Assembly: GCF_019399895.1 (NCBI RefSeq)
Contig: NC_091873.1
Coordinates: 310,001-374,000, forward strand
Reading direction: 5' to 3'
Length of the DNA stretch: 64,000 bases
Origin: Cardiocondyla obscurior
Taxonomy: Eukaryota > Arthropoda > Insecta > Hymenoptera > Formicidae
This document shows positions 20,772-32,270 of the stretch, piece by piece. Within the stretch, counting starts at the first letter, position 1. Every line of letters begins with the position of its first letter. A program made the position numbers and the translations under genes. The notes under the pieces were generated by a model, which was given only the letters and a program-made list of their open reading frames with translations, was not told the origin of the DNA and did not search any database.

Positions 20772-21283
20772 TACAGGGTGTCCCAATTGATGTAAAAAAG
20801 TTTTAAGTTGTAGGTTGGGCTTCCGAAAATAAGTAGAAAAGTCCTATACGGTTTTGTAAGTTAGGCGTTAATAACCAAGAAAATAACATTTAAAGATTTG
20901 ACGCCCCCTGTGCGAGTAAGAACGCGCCGCTGAAAGCTACCGAGACGTTAGTGGACCTAGAGGTGTGGCTCTATTCACAAAGAAATGAATAATCTATGAA
21001 TCTCTGTAAATAGAGTGATGGTGTGGCCCATCCCACTCTATTTACAGAGATTCATAGATTACTCATTTCTTTGTGAATAGAGTAAGATAAGCCACACCTC
21101 TAAGTCCACTAACGTCTCGGTAGCTTTTAGCGGCGCGTTCTTACTCGCACGGGGGGCGTCATCTTTACATGTTATTTTCTCGGTTATTAACGCCTAACTT
21201 ACAAAACCGTATAGGACTTTACTTATTTTTTGAAGCCTAACCTACGACTAAGAACTTTTTTATATCAACTGGGACACCCTGTA
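20772..21283. mobile_element. Fold-back mariner-type MITE, 512 bp
   Basis: Ends TACAGGGTGTCCCA and its inverse, flanked by TA. The two halves (about 20772-21010 and 21035-21283) are inverted near-copies over about 240 bp, separated by a short loop around GATGGTGTGGCCCATC. It has no coding capacity. The end sequence shares TACAGGGTGTCC with the 6.8-kb mariner element at 4796, so the two may use related transposases. Confidence 0.9.
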
Positions 21284-21588
21284 TAATTATCGAAATAAAA
21301 AAAAAAAATAAAATATATGTACATGAGTTTCATTTATAATTATATTATAATTAACATATTTCATAATCTAAATAAATATTTATTTTAAATAAATAATTAC
21401 AAAAAATTATTATAAATTAAATTATTATAAATTATAGTAAATTATCTGTCCTTGTCTATTTGGAAAATACGTCTCCGTAATTGCACCACACGAGGTGCAC
21501 TTTAGCACTATTCGTATTTTCCATTTTCTGCCTCCAGTAAATAATGTTTTATTGTAATTTTGGTTTCAATATATGCACAATGTCATTC

Positions 21589-21761
21589 TACAGGGTGCTA
21601 CAGAGCCTGATTTTGCATTTAGGTCGTGAAAAATTTATAACAAATCAATTACTGCTTGCGGCTGACTGCACCTGTGCTCTTCACTAGGTGCATCTATCTC
21701 CACTTTCATAAAAAATTTATTTTGACCTAAATATAAAAAAATCACTCTGTAGCACCTTGTA
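21589..21761. mobile_element. Small TACAGGGTGCTACAGAG MITE
   Basis: 173 bp with inverted ends TACAGGGTGCTACAGAG and CTCTGTAGCACCTTGTA. A second inverted pair, TTTAGGTC and GACCTAAA, lies just inside. No obvious target duplication, and no coding capacity. The interior has AGGTGCA-type short inverted motifs. Confidence 0.7.
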
Positions 21762-21989
21762 ATTAATCCTCCTGATCACGGATATCATTAATTTATTAAC
21801 ATTTATTGAGTATTTTGGCCGAAAAATGGAAAATACGATTTCGAGCTTCACGATCAGCCGCCATAGGCTGTTACTGTTGCTCCTGTTCACCCTTAAGATA
21901 TACTCGCCGCTGTCTATCGCGCGCTCACTCAGCCCACGCTTTCTTGTCGCTCTCGCGTGTATATAAATTAATTTTTTTATTGAAAACGA

Positions 21990-22097
21990 GTAAAAATGTT
22001 AAAAAACGGTATAGGACTTTTCGTTTTCTTTTTAGACGTTCTATCTACCCTAAAAATTTGTTTACGTATGTTTGGGACATTCTGTATAGCCGCCTAG
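21990..22097 (-). mobile_element. Single mariner-type end remnant
   Basis: The sequence ends GTTTGGGACATTCTGTATAG, a decayed inverse of the TACAGGGTGTCCCA end, and includes GGTATAGGACTTTTCGTTTT, which also occurs in the other TACAGGG elements here. No partner end was found. Confidence 0.45.
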
Positions 22098-22939
22098 ATG
22101 AGAGTGAGGGGACTCCCACTCTTAACTCGGCGGCGCGCGCCATCGTCGGACCGGTGGTCGTCCGACGAACCTCGCGTGGCGCGTTCGGCGTTGTCCGGGC
22201 CGGTGCCCGCCCGGATCTCCTTGGAGACAGCGTCGACCGTCTAGGGCGGGTGTTCGTCCTTTAGTGGCGAGGCCTAAGCTCTTACCACAACATGAACCTT
22301 CCAATTTGAGAGTGACAGCAGGACTGTAGGAAGAAGTCTGATAGAAAAATGCTTTCTAAACAAATTTTAAATGCACTCTGCGTGTGATTTTGAATTAACT
22401 ATTGTCAATAATATTTTACATTTATTTGATGATATTATTAACTATAATCAATCTATATTGAAACACAACCTGCATATCTCACATGACGATATAATGTAAG
22501 AATCTCAATTTGGAAAAATTTTGATTTCTATAAAGGAGTTAGAAATGTAAATTTATAATACACTCAATTTTTCTGATTACTGCCAAACTACTCTTTTACA
22601 TAAATGTATTTATATTTCTAATTTAAAGACTTATGTACATAAGCATTTAACAGCTTTCACAAGGTACCTATACATATAGTTAAGATTTTTTTGGGCCAAA
22701 GTAGCAAACCAAATTAACGCATTGCGTTGATATAAAGTAAAAATTATTATATTTTAAATTGCATAATAAGATATTAGAAATATTATTTCTATTAAAAAAA
22801 TATATTTTTTTTGTTTTGCGTTTAATACATTTATAATTTTATAGCACGTTTTCTTGTATTAAGTTGCTAATTTTTTTTTTTTATTAAGCTTATTGCTAAC
22901 AGATTAAAGACTATATTTTCACACGACTAATCTTAATTA
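22098..22939. other. GC-rich fragment then AT-rich spacer
   Basis: 22098-22265 is GC-rich with no convincing gene; it may be an LTR fragment. 22266-22939 is AT-rich with homopolymer runs, and I see nothing in it. Confidence 0.4.
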
Positions 22940-24059
22940 TGTAACGATGCCCCCGGGAAAAGCATCGTTCCCGGAGAAGAACCACCGGAGGCCGAGACGA
23001 CCATCCTCTCGGACAGGAAGGGGAGCGCGGCGGCTCCCGAAGAAACCGATCATCGGCGCGATAATTGTACAAGTGTCGAGTAACGCGCAAAGTCCCGCGG
23101 AACGGACTTACACGAGCGGCCCCGAGCTCGTCCAAACGAGCGCGACGCGCACGGTACCGCGGAATACCGCGGCCGGCGCCACGTACCAGGATACCCCCGG
23201 ACGTCGCCTTTTCTAGATAAAAAGGCGAATTCGGAAAAGTCGCGCACCGTTCTCGTTCCGTTCGCCTCACAGCGAACATCCGGACCGACCGACTCCTGGA
23301 GCAAGCAGAATAACGGGGTGGAGCGAACTCCGCCTCTGTCAGGTACTCCTAACGCTTGCCCGCATAGGAATCTTCCTAGCAGCCGAAAGCAATTCTTGAT
23401 TCGTAAGATCGGCTCGTGGAGTGAAGCGCACTTCGCCTCCTTCGAGTGATCTCGATCCCGGATCTACAGTCGGTTTGCCAAAGCGAATATCCTTTCGCAC
23501 CGTTGCACAAACCCGGGGTGGAGAGCTCTCCGCCTCGGCCGAGTACTCTCGGCTACTGCAACACCGGACAGGTGCTCCGTCCTCCACTACATCCGGAAAA
23601 CCGCATTTGCGTCGCGATCTACGAATTAGTTCGACCGTCGCGTCCCGCGTCGCGTGCATCGATCAGGTCCCGCCCGGGCCCGCGCCGACGGGAAAAGGAA
23701 ACCGCATTCGCGTCGCGATCTACGAATTATTCCAACCACCGCGTCCCGCGCCGCGTGCAACGACCAGGCTCCGCCCAGGCCCGCGACACTGGGGAATATT
23801 CGCGCCGCTAGCCCCGCGATCTGTTAGGGCGTTATCTAGGCGGTTGCCGAAAACTTGTAACGGCCCGCCCGTCATAGATCCGCGTATCGATCACCTCCGT
23901 ACCGATCCGGCGCATACACGCGCCAATTACCGCGTTACCGCAAGCGTTCTATTATATGAGTGTTCTGTCCGGCGACGTCTCAACCACGCGTTCGTCACAT
24001 TTGGCTCTATTGTAAATTGTTATTATTAATTGAATAAACCATCAATTAATCGTGTAACA
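22940..24059 (+). repeat. GC-rich LTR-like block
   Basis: The sequence starts TGTAACGATGCC and ends CGTGTAACA, with TG...CA ends. It is very GC-rich, with ATTGAATAAACC (possible poly(A) signal) about 30 bp before the end, as in an R-U5 region. The start can form a hairpin (AACGATGC with GCATCGTT). Internal motifs such as GGAGCGAACTCCGCCTC recur. No long credible ORF. Probably a solo LTR or LTR remnant. No 5-bp target duplication was found, so boundaries are tentative. Confidence 0.4.
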
Positions 24060-25247
24060 CCCCCCTTTCTCCCCTCCGTGTGGCCGGACACGGTCAAGCG
24101 ACTCGCCGCGGTATTCGGCGAGTCGTCGCGTGCGTTCAGGGCCGGCCGGGGTGTCCGCGGGAAGGAACGAAAGTATTTAGAGTCTCGTGTCTTTTCTTGT
24201 CGGATATTTACATTTATTTTTAGATCGGCTATTTACAATATACTTATATACAGGTGTTCCGCCGCGGTGCTTGTCGCACGGGCGACGTAAACAGAGTCGC
24301 CGGCGGTCGCGCGAGTTTCGCTTTTCTTATACGTACGTTTCTATGACGCGGCGCCTATCGCACGGGTGACGCAAACGGAATCGTCGTCGGTCGCGTGAAT
24401 TCGCGCGCGTTGGTACAATAATGTGCCCTCCCTATGCTGGACCGCGGTTTTCTCTAGGAACGGGAGCGCGGGGAGGGGGGGGGCAATCGCCGAGAACACT
24501 CAGCAGAGGCGAAGTACTCTTTACCTCCGGATTGCGCCACGCTCGTTAGGAACCGCCGAAGCGGCTGGAGATACTGCCCGGGCGTCGCCCACGGGATAAA
24601 CCGAGAACGCTCGGCGGAGGCGAAGCACGCTTAACCCCGCTTTATCCGCTGTGGCCGGCGACCTGGGAGCTTCGGAGGAAAAGAAGCGGTGTCGCGGCCA
24701 AGAACTCTTGGCGAAGGCCGAGAACGCTCGACCCTCGTGCTTAGCGACTCCTGGGTGGCTCGGTTGTCTAGGAAGCTACTGAGCGGAGGCCCGGAACGGA
24801 GCTCAGTAGATCGGAAGACTGCTCTCGATCGCTCGGTACCCGGCCTTTTTATTCGATCTTTCGCGTGGCCCGGGGCGTTCGGGTTCCCGGGGGGTTGGCG
24901 TCGCAGCGCTCGTCGCGATCGTTAAAAGTATTAATTTTTGCGCGACGCGGGACGGTGGTACGCTTACCGATAACGGTGCGCGTTAATCTTTGCGGTGTAT
25001 TAAAAAAGGGTCGGGGCGCACCGCGCCCCTATTCCGTCGGACGATGTTCGGTCCGACGGGCTGGCCGATGTTTTGCCGGGGCGAGGTAGATGCCTACCTC
25101 GTTACAATCGTTAATCCAAGTCTCGTGTATTTTCGAACCTACTTATTCTCTCGCGAATCCTGTCCCCCGGCGAGCACATCCGGGCACTCCGGCCGGCCTG
25201 ATATTCGCGGCCAAGAATTACGGTCGTTTCAATTAGAAACGTAGCAT
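24060..25247. repeat. Second GC-rich repeat block, possible inverted LTR
   Basis: Continues the GC-rich composition. A hairpin-bearing end at 25087-25112 reads TGTAACGAGGTAGGC on the minus strand, resembling the start of the neighbouring LTR-like block. Between 24480 and 24800 imperfect repeats of CCGAGAACGCTCGGC-type hairpins alternate with GGAGGCGAAGCACGC-type motifs. No gene seen. GC-richness stops at 25247. Confidence 0.35.
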
Positions 25248-26185
25248 GTAACGATCTGAACATAGGAATATTGAGATATTAAATAATGAATATCAATTGT
25301 CGTGTCTTATATCGATTAACGTTTTCTTATCGTTAATCATGCAAATCAAAAAGTAGGAAAAGGATGCACCTACTAATACATATGACATACAATCAATCTA
25401 GTACTCCAATTTACTACAGCGCGATCGTTATGGTGTCTAGTCTGTAAACGATTAATGTTAACTTACCGCTCTACTTGCTTTATCTCCCTTACGCCATATA
25501 TGATATATTTTATATATTATTTTTTATATATTATTTTTTATATATATATATTAATAATTATTTTCTATAGATTCTATAAAGTAGCCATAACTGTTACCAC
25601 CAATTTTACACAAAAGAAAAAAAACGATTACTTGTAAATTTTACAAACGTGATAATAGTATGTTCGATTTTTATATAAATTATCAAGAGGCACGGTAGTG
25701 ACTCGCGCCAAGTATAGGCGCATCGAGGCACTGCCGTGCTTCTATTACGCAAGACGACGTTTTGAGAAATCCATAGATTACCGGATCTCAATAACGGCTC
25801 AACCAATCGCTTTCTAAATAGGCTTATTGTATAGATTAGGGTCGACTTATATAATAAAAGTGCTTTTATTATTTTGTTGCGTTGTTTATAAATAAAGATA
25901 TCGCGATATTAATTTTGGTTACAAAAGTAAAATTTTTAAGATTCTTCGTCGTCATTTTTACGTCTCAAAAAATGTCCCTTTCGTTTTTGCGTCGCTAGAT
26001 GGCGCAGATAGATTTATCGACTTTATTATTATCGACTCTGGTGATAGTTATAATGACATATATATTAACCTAAAATAATATGTTATTTTAAAAAGGAAGG
26101 TGTGTGGTGTGTTATTATTTTCGCACCGCTAGATGGTACTTGATTTATCGACTGTATAGATATCGATCTTTGCAAAAAAATTTGT
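25248..26185. other. AT-rich flank left of the TTAA composite
   Basis: No coding signal. It contains an AT microsatellite-like stretch at 25500-25560 and a short hairpin around 25690-25740 (GCACGGTAGTG with CACTGCCGTGC). The last bases, TTTG then TTTAA, form the left target of element E1. Confidence 0.5.
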
Positions 26186-26845
26186 TTAAGGGGAAGCTAA
26201 ACCTTCCTGTTTTACCACGCAATCGTAAATTCGACTATTTTTCTAAACGGCTGAACGGAATAAAAAATCCTTCTCCAGGATGAAAGTACGCACGCTTATG
26301 AATATCGGACTGGTCAGTTTGATATAAAATATGCGAAAAAATTATTTTTTATGTGTTCACCTACGAAACATTTATTTACTGCATAGGTTATATCGCTTAG
26401 ACGCACAAACAGAGACCAGGCCGAAATTCCTGAAACATTAAGGAAAAGAATGGCGCACTTGAAATTACGATTCAAAGGCTAACAAAAAAGAATAGTCGAA
26501 TTTACGATTTAGCAAAATGTGCACGGGTCAGCATGTGCCATTTTGGTAAAAATGTCACGAAAAACGAGCAAGATTAGTTCCGGCGTCACAGGATAGATGG
26601 CAGTGTTGTACATATACGTGTTCATATAGAAATAACAGACCTTTGCCTGTTTGCTAGCTTTGCCTGCTTGTCTATCCTGTCCTGTCCATCTTGATGACCA
26701 TGTGCAAAGAGGAATCATATTTTTTATAAATAAATTGCTACAGCGCAATAACAATTTATTTATAAAAAATATGATTTTTCTGTGCACATGGTGTTATAAA
26801 AAAAAAATTTTTTTTTTAATTAGAAAAAAAAAATTATAAGTACGT

Positions 26846-26922
26846 ACATAACCGGACTCGAACCGGCGCTTGCACGTCGTCAAGTTAGCAGGCCCGCTGT
26901 TAGCCGTTACGCTACAAAGATA
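26846..26922 (-). tRNA. tRNA-like sequence (Ser-GCT-like), E1 left arm
   Basis: On the minus strand it has an A-box-like TAGCGTAACGG, a C-T-G-C-T-A-A loop in the anticodon position and the B box GGTTCGAGTCC with a 5-bp T stem. The acceptor and anticodon stems pair poorly. Oligo-T downstream (near 26810-26830) would be a Pol III terminator. It looks like a degenerate tRNA-Ser-derived promoter, not a functional tRNA gene. One to two bases are missing near GACGTCG relative to the right arm. Confidence 0.35.
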
Positions 26923-27477
26923 TTTTAATAGTTTAGGCGAAGTTACTGGTACTTGTATGGCAATAGTACCATTTGAACCTTTACCAAAAATGTGTGTAAT
27001 AATCAGCTAGATTATTGAAAGATTGAATATTCTAGCTGTCTAATTCACATATTTAGTGTAAATGTTGAAATGCTACTGTGTCAAGTATCAACCATGGTAC
27101 TTTCCACTTATAAAAGTCATAACTTATTTATTCATGTATGTAGCTGATACCAGAAGCAAAATATGTATAATATATACATTCTTATAAACGGATTAAACAT
27201 ATATTTCAATCCGTTTATAAGAATGTATATATTATACATATTTTGCTTCTGGTATCAGCTACATACATGAATAAATAAGTTATGACTTTTATAAGTGGAA
27301 AGTACCATGGTTGATACTTGACACAGTAGCATTTCAACATTTACACTAAATATGTGAATTAGACAGCTAAAATATTCAATTTTTCAATAATCTAGCTGAT
27401 TATTACACACATTTTTGGTAAAGGTTCAAATGGTACTATTGCCATACAAGTACCAGTAACTTCGTCTAAACTATTAA

Positions 27478-27557
27478 AATATCTTTGTAGCGTAACGGTT
27501 AACAGCGGGCCTGCTAACTTGACGACCGTGCAAGCGCCGGTTCGAGTCCGGTTATGT
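27478..27557 (+). tRNA. tRNA-like sequence (Ser-GCT-like), E1 right arm
   Basis: Mirror copy of the left-arm sequence, reading outward to the right, with GACGACCGTGCAAGC in the variable-arm position, B box GGTTCGAGTCC and a T-run at 27571-27580. Same caveats on stem pairing. Confidence 0.35.
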
Positions 27558-27888
27558 ACGTACTTATAATTTTTTTTTCTAATTAAAAAAAATTTTTTTT
27601 TTTATAACACCATGTGCACAGAAAAATCATATTTTTTATAAATAAATTGTTTATTACGCTGTAACAATTTATTTATAAAAAATATAATTCCTCTTTGCAC
27701 ATGGTCATCAAGATGGACAGGACAGAATTGACAAACAGGCAAAGCTAGCAAACAGGCAAAGGTCTGTCATTCTTATATGCACGCGTATTACAAGGCTCCA
27801 AATGTCGCCACGTTCCGGTACGGAATTTGCGCTTGGCCTGTCATATCGACGCCGTGCAAGTTCGGCGACGGCTTTAGCTTCCCCTTAA

Positions 27889-29932
27889 CTTGTTTCTGTG
27901 CTAAATCCACCGCATTATTTACCGTACTTCCGTTCGTCATAACAAAAGTATCATCCGCATAGCCAATAATCTCGCACTTTGCTGTAGTCTGAATTCTCAT
28001 AACCGCGTCATATGTAATATTCCATAATAACGGTCCCAAAATCGAGCCTTGCGGAACCCCGGCTTTAACATTACGCGATATCTTACCTAGTAATCTACTT
28101 GTATATACAATAGTTCTTTTACATAAATAATCGTCTATTATTCTTCTTAAATACGCGGGCACATTCTTATCACGAAGCGCCATTCTTATCCTATGCCAAG
28201 GAATACTATTGGACGCATTTCGTATATCTAAACTTATTCCTACCACGTATTTCCTTTCCTCGAAAGCCGATTCCACCGACGAGACTACTCTTTCCAACGC
28301 GCTACATGTCGATCTTCCACTCCGAAATCCATACTGATTTTCAGCTAGTCCGTTGTCAGGAAAATTCTCAAAGAACTCCACAATCCTCAGCATAATAATC
28401 CTTTCCAATATCTTTCCTACTTCATTTAACAAGCATATCGGCCTCGCCTTCGGATCCTCCAGATCAATTTCCACAGCCTTCGGTATCAGGATCAATCTCG
28501 CCTTCTTCCATCCTTCTGGAAAAACTCCCCTCCTCATGCATTTGTTAAAAAGCGTTACTAATACTTCTATTATTTTTTCAGGTACTCTCTTCCAGAGGGA
28601 CGCGGACATTCCATCTGGACCCGGAGCAGCGTAGCCACGACCTTTTCGAATCGCTATTCTAACCTCTTCAATCGTGACATTCTGGTAAGTATTCTCCTCC
28701 CATTCAATATTTTGCCATACTTTGATAGGATCATGTGTTTCCCCGTCAGAAAAAAGCGAGTCTATCAACCTTTTTGCAGCATCGTCTTCCAACAGTTCCG
28801 TTATCGCAGGTGCCGTTCTTCTCAGCTTATTTAACACAATCTTGAAAGGAAGTCCCCAGGGATCTTCTTCCAGCGTGTCCATAAGCTCCTTCCAAGACTT
28901 AATTTTTGCTTTCTTAATTGCCTTCCTTAAAACTAGCTTACTATTCTTATATCTATTCAACGCGTTTTCTTTCTGTTCCCTATTAATATCATTTTTCTTT
29001 TTAATTCTAGAATAAACCCGCCGTAGTCTGACACACTTTTGCCGCTCATGTTCAATTATATCGTTCCACCAATAAACTTGCTTATCTTTTAATCCTGGCA
29101 TATACAATCTGCCCATAGACACCGAACAAGCATCATACATCACCGTTTCGAGCCTTTTCGACATTCTATCCGGATCCAGATTTTCATCTACTGGAAGCCA
29201 TTCAAGAATATTCTCAAATAGATCAACATTAAGCTTAGAGCTCTTCCATCGTATGTAATCGTATTTATTTTTTTTAACTTTATAATTTCTTTTGAATTTA
29301 AATTTTTAACTTATCCAATCATGGTCAGAAAGATTCTCCTTTTCTTTTAATACTTTTCATTCGAATACACATTCTGTCACGTCATCGGTGCACATAGTAA
29401 GATCCACAACCGAAGAGCCCTGATGCCGATTACATGTGAAATCTAAATTATTCAATATATTCATATTCTTGTCGAGACACCAATTGTACAATAGCTTCCC
29501 TCTCCAATTAGTTTTAATATCCCACTCAATTGAGCGCGCATTAAAATCTCCAGTCAACAATAGATTCCTACCTTCACTTAAGTTATATACATTATCTAAA
29601 TCCAGTATTAAATTATCGAAATCTCTTCTTTCACAATTAGGCGAAATATAAACTGACGCAACATATAGCTTACCAATTTTAACCGCGATAACAAAATTAC
29701 TCTTACATACAACTTGTGGAGCCGGTCTTAGCTTATTTGAATCAACATAAATAAAAGATGTTTTTAAATCGTTTGAATACCATCCTGAGAGTTTAGGTTT
29801 CCTTGGCATTTCCGTCGCAAATACAATGTCGTAATCAAATTTCTTAATATATCGTAACAGAATCCCATACGCTTCAAAAGACCTATTAAGATTAACCTGC
29901 ATCATGTCTACGTACTTAATTTTATCCAACAT
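27889..29932 (-). pseudogene. Telomeric retrotransposon copy A, ORF2 endonuclease and RT N-half
   Basis: ORF2 begins at 29932, overlapping the ORF1 end by 11 bp. The endonuclease has V-N-L-N-R-S, A-T-E-M-P near residue 40, L-T-G-D-F-N-A-R-S near 127 and V-V-D-L-T-M near 175. TGA (29357-29359) and TAA (29306-29308) interrupt the frame just before the conserved S-D-H segment end. RT has L-I-P-K, R-P-I-C-L-L-N, Q-Y-G-F-R-S-G-R-S-T, G-V-P-Q-G-S-I-L-G-P and Y-A-D-D-T near residue 420 of the 458-codon frame. It is then cut by element E1 at a TTAA. The C-terminal half is not adjacent in this copy. R1-clade by motif style and telomeric context. Confidence 0.85.
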
Positions 29933-32270
29933 TATAATAGTCGTCGCGATCTCCAGTATTTACACCTCCGTTATTAAAATTATAATTACCTCCTCTCCTA
30001 TTTACATTCTGAGCAGAGTAACAAAAATATGATCCTATCCTGTGCATGCTTCCGTACCCCGCCTCTTGACATAATACACAATTTATTTTTTGTTTACAGT
30101 CTCTCATTGCATGGCCCGCCTGTCCACATCGGAAACAATTCTTCGATCTGTCTTCGCTATTTCTGCATGTATTAGCCACGTGTCCAAACCTCCAGCACCT
30201 ATAGCATTGTACCTTGCACGCCCGCGATTGATCCACTTTTGCAATGGACCAGCCCAGCCTCAGTTTTTGTAAGTTTGTTAATCTATCTATATAAGTTAAG
30301 GGGCCTTTAACCCAGCACATATTCATGCGATTTCTCATTTCTCTGATAGGACTCACCACGAAATCAGTTATACGCGCTCCCACCGCAGTGGCGATGACCC
30401 CCGCAATCTCCTCACACGTGATTGAATGATCAAAATTCGAAATGCGCGCTTCTCCCATTGCTACAGGTCTCGTTACTTTTGCCTTTCCTCGTAAAACTCC
30501 ATTTAATCTTTCAAATAGTTTGTCAGCCCTTTCATGATTATCTTTCCCAGGTAACTCGAGCATCAAAGCGCCCCCCGTTGACATCCTTACTCTCACATTA
30601 TCGCCGTACTCTGTAAGCGCAACTTCTTTCTTGGCCGCTTTTATAATATCCGCGTACGATTTTTTAATATCATCACCATCAGTTTTTATCGCAACAACCG
30701 CATTCCTCGGCGCTCGCCTTATTTTATTCACGTTATTCCTCTTCTTCCTATTTCTAACTAGTTCAAAGTTTAAATCATCCGCTGTTTCTATGTCTGTAGC
30801 GTTGTTTCTTCTTCCTTCGAATCGGTTATTATTACTCATATTATCTATAGAGTCATAAATCCCTTTATTTGCATTTCTACTAATCCTATAGGTCTTCGAC
30901 GACTCCGTCATCTTCGAGTTGCTATCACCCATGATCGGATTATCCACCGGGGTACTTAAAAATTCTGCCTGTTTTTTTGCGCGTAATTTGAACAATTTCT
31001 CCATTTCCTCATCAATTAGCCTTGTATCCGCGATTATCTCATCCACATTTCTGCGATTCAATCTCTCCGGCAAAATAAATTTCCCTTTTAATACTTGAGT
31101 TATTTTTGGCTTAGATTTAACCCTAAGCGGCAGGTCCACCGGGCGTTTTATATTACCGCTACTCCCTACAGTCGACAAACCAGTCGGGGTATTTTTAACT
31201 TCAATATTTTTATTCTTCAGCTCTTTTTTAATCTTAATGTTTTCCTCCGTTACGTATTTCATTTGTTTTGTCAACGTCAACATTTGTTCTTATATCTTCT
31301 CCATATTTTTAGTTAAGTCTTTTATTTTAACCTTTAATTCTTTATTTTCTTTTTTCTGATCACCATTTAACTGCCGCAGATAAGCCGGGTCACCCAAATC
31401 GGACGCCCTTTCCATCAGTTTTTCCACAATAATTTTGATGCCGCTCAGTCGATTCTTCATGTTTCCAGAAGTTCGTCCCTGCAAATTTTTTGACTTTGCG
31501 CGACTCGTGTCCACCTCCTCTATCCATTCTATCGCTTTCTCACCCATTTCTCGTATACCAGCACTTTTTTCTTTCCCTATTACACTTTCAATATTAGACG
31601 GCTCCTTAGATATCCTCGACCACTTTCTTTCTTTTTTAACACTGTGCATGCTTATTAGATTTTCTGACGATTCATCACTTAGCGATTGTATGTCAAACGG
31701 GTTCTCTTCTCTCCCACTTGTTTCGTCCATGCTACTAATAATCGATTTTTTCCTTCTCGCTGTAATAACTTTCCTCGCGTTAGAAATTCCAATTGAATCT
31801 GAGGAGTCCTCCGACGACTCCATCACTGCTTTTCTTTTCATCCGTTTAGGCGTCTCACCTTCGACCACCATCTGTTTGGAAGCAGGCGACTCCATTTGCC
31901 GGTGTATAACAACCTCGCACGATGGAAGTACATAAGTATCAATTTTATTAACTTCAGTAGTTTCATTCTCTTCTAGATTATGTATAACAGTTTTTATAGA
32001 ATCATCCTTATCTATATCCTCCTGAGTTTCGTCTTCAATCTCCTCTTCTTTCTTCTTTTCTCTGCACTTCAGCGAAGAAGCTCCAGAGATTGCGCCTTCA
32101 CAACTAGCTTGGCTGACAGATGCATCTGCGGGCGGAGAGGCTGTCGGCACACCCTCCACCTGCCCCTCACATGCTGACGAACGCGCCACGTCGGGAACGT
32201 GGTCACGGCGGAGTGGTGACCCATCCAAGAGGTCACCAGTTTTATTTATATTAATAGACATTAGGAACAT
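29922..32270 (-). pseudogene. Telomeric retrotransposon copy A, ORF1 with one nonsense codon
   Basis: Two open segments in one frame (32270-31290 and 31289-29922), separated by a single TAA at 31290-31292, encode a gag-like ORF1 of about 780 codons. The first part is acidic/basic low complexity, then a coiled coil spans the stop. The C-terminal part has three zinc knuckles: C-Y-R-C-W-R-F-G-H, C-F-R-C-G-Q-A-G-H and C-V-L-C-Q with downstream H and C, the R1-clade arrangement. The protein would bind element RNA and target it to chromosome ends. The same TAA is in copy B, so the mutation predates the duplication, or the codon is tolerated. Confidence 0.85.

Larger units (their letters stand above)
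26190..27884. mobile_element. Fold-back element E1, TTAA-flanked, non-coding, 1.7 kb
   Basis: Terminal inverted repeat GGGGAAGCTAAA with TTAA on both sides (26186-26189 and 27885-27888). The inner part is a long palindrome (about 26610-27194 against 27208-27793) with a 13-bp loop. Each arm holds one tRNA-like sequence followed by an oligo-T run, pointing outward. There is no ORF of note. TTAA targets are used by piggyBac, but the GGGGAAGC end is not one I recognise as piggyBac. It is probably a non-autonomous element. Confidence 0.8.

Noticed and set aside
23339..24029. ORFs of 100-200 codons in the GC-rich block
   Set aside because: Arg/Pro-rich frames in all directions are expected from GC-rich LTR-like DNA, and no motif supports any of them.
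25690..25740. Structured RNA hairpin GCACGGTAGTG...CACTGCCGTGC
   Set aside because: An 11-bp imperfect stem with no conservation evidence; noted in the spacer but not called as an RNA gene.
26846..26922. Functional tRNA-Ser gene
   Set aside because: A and B boxes are good, but the anticodon and acceptor stems pair poorly and all copies lie in transposon E.
27788..27884. C-terminal tail of the RT frame ending at 27788
   Set aside because: The last 30 or so residues are read from the terminus of element E1, not from the retrotransposon.
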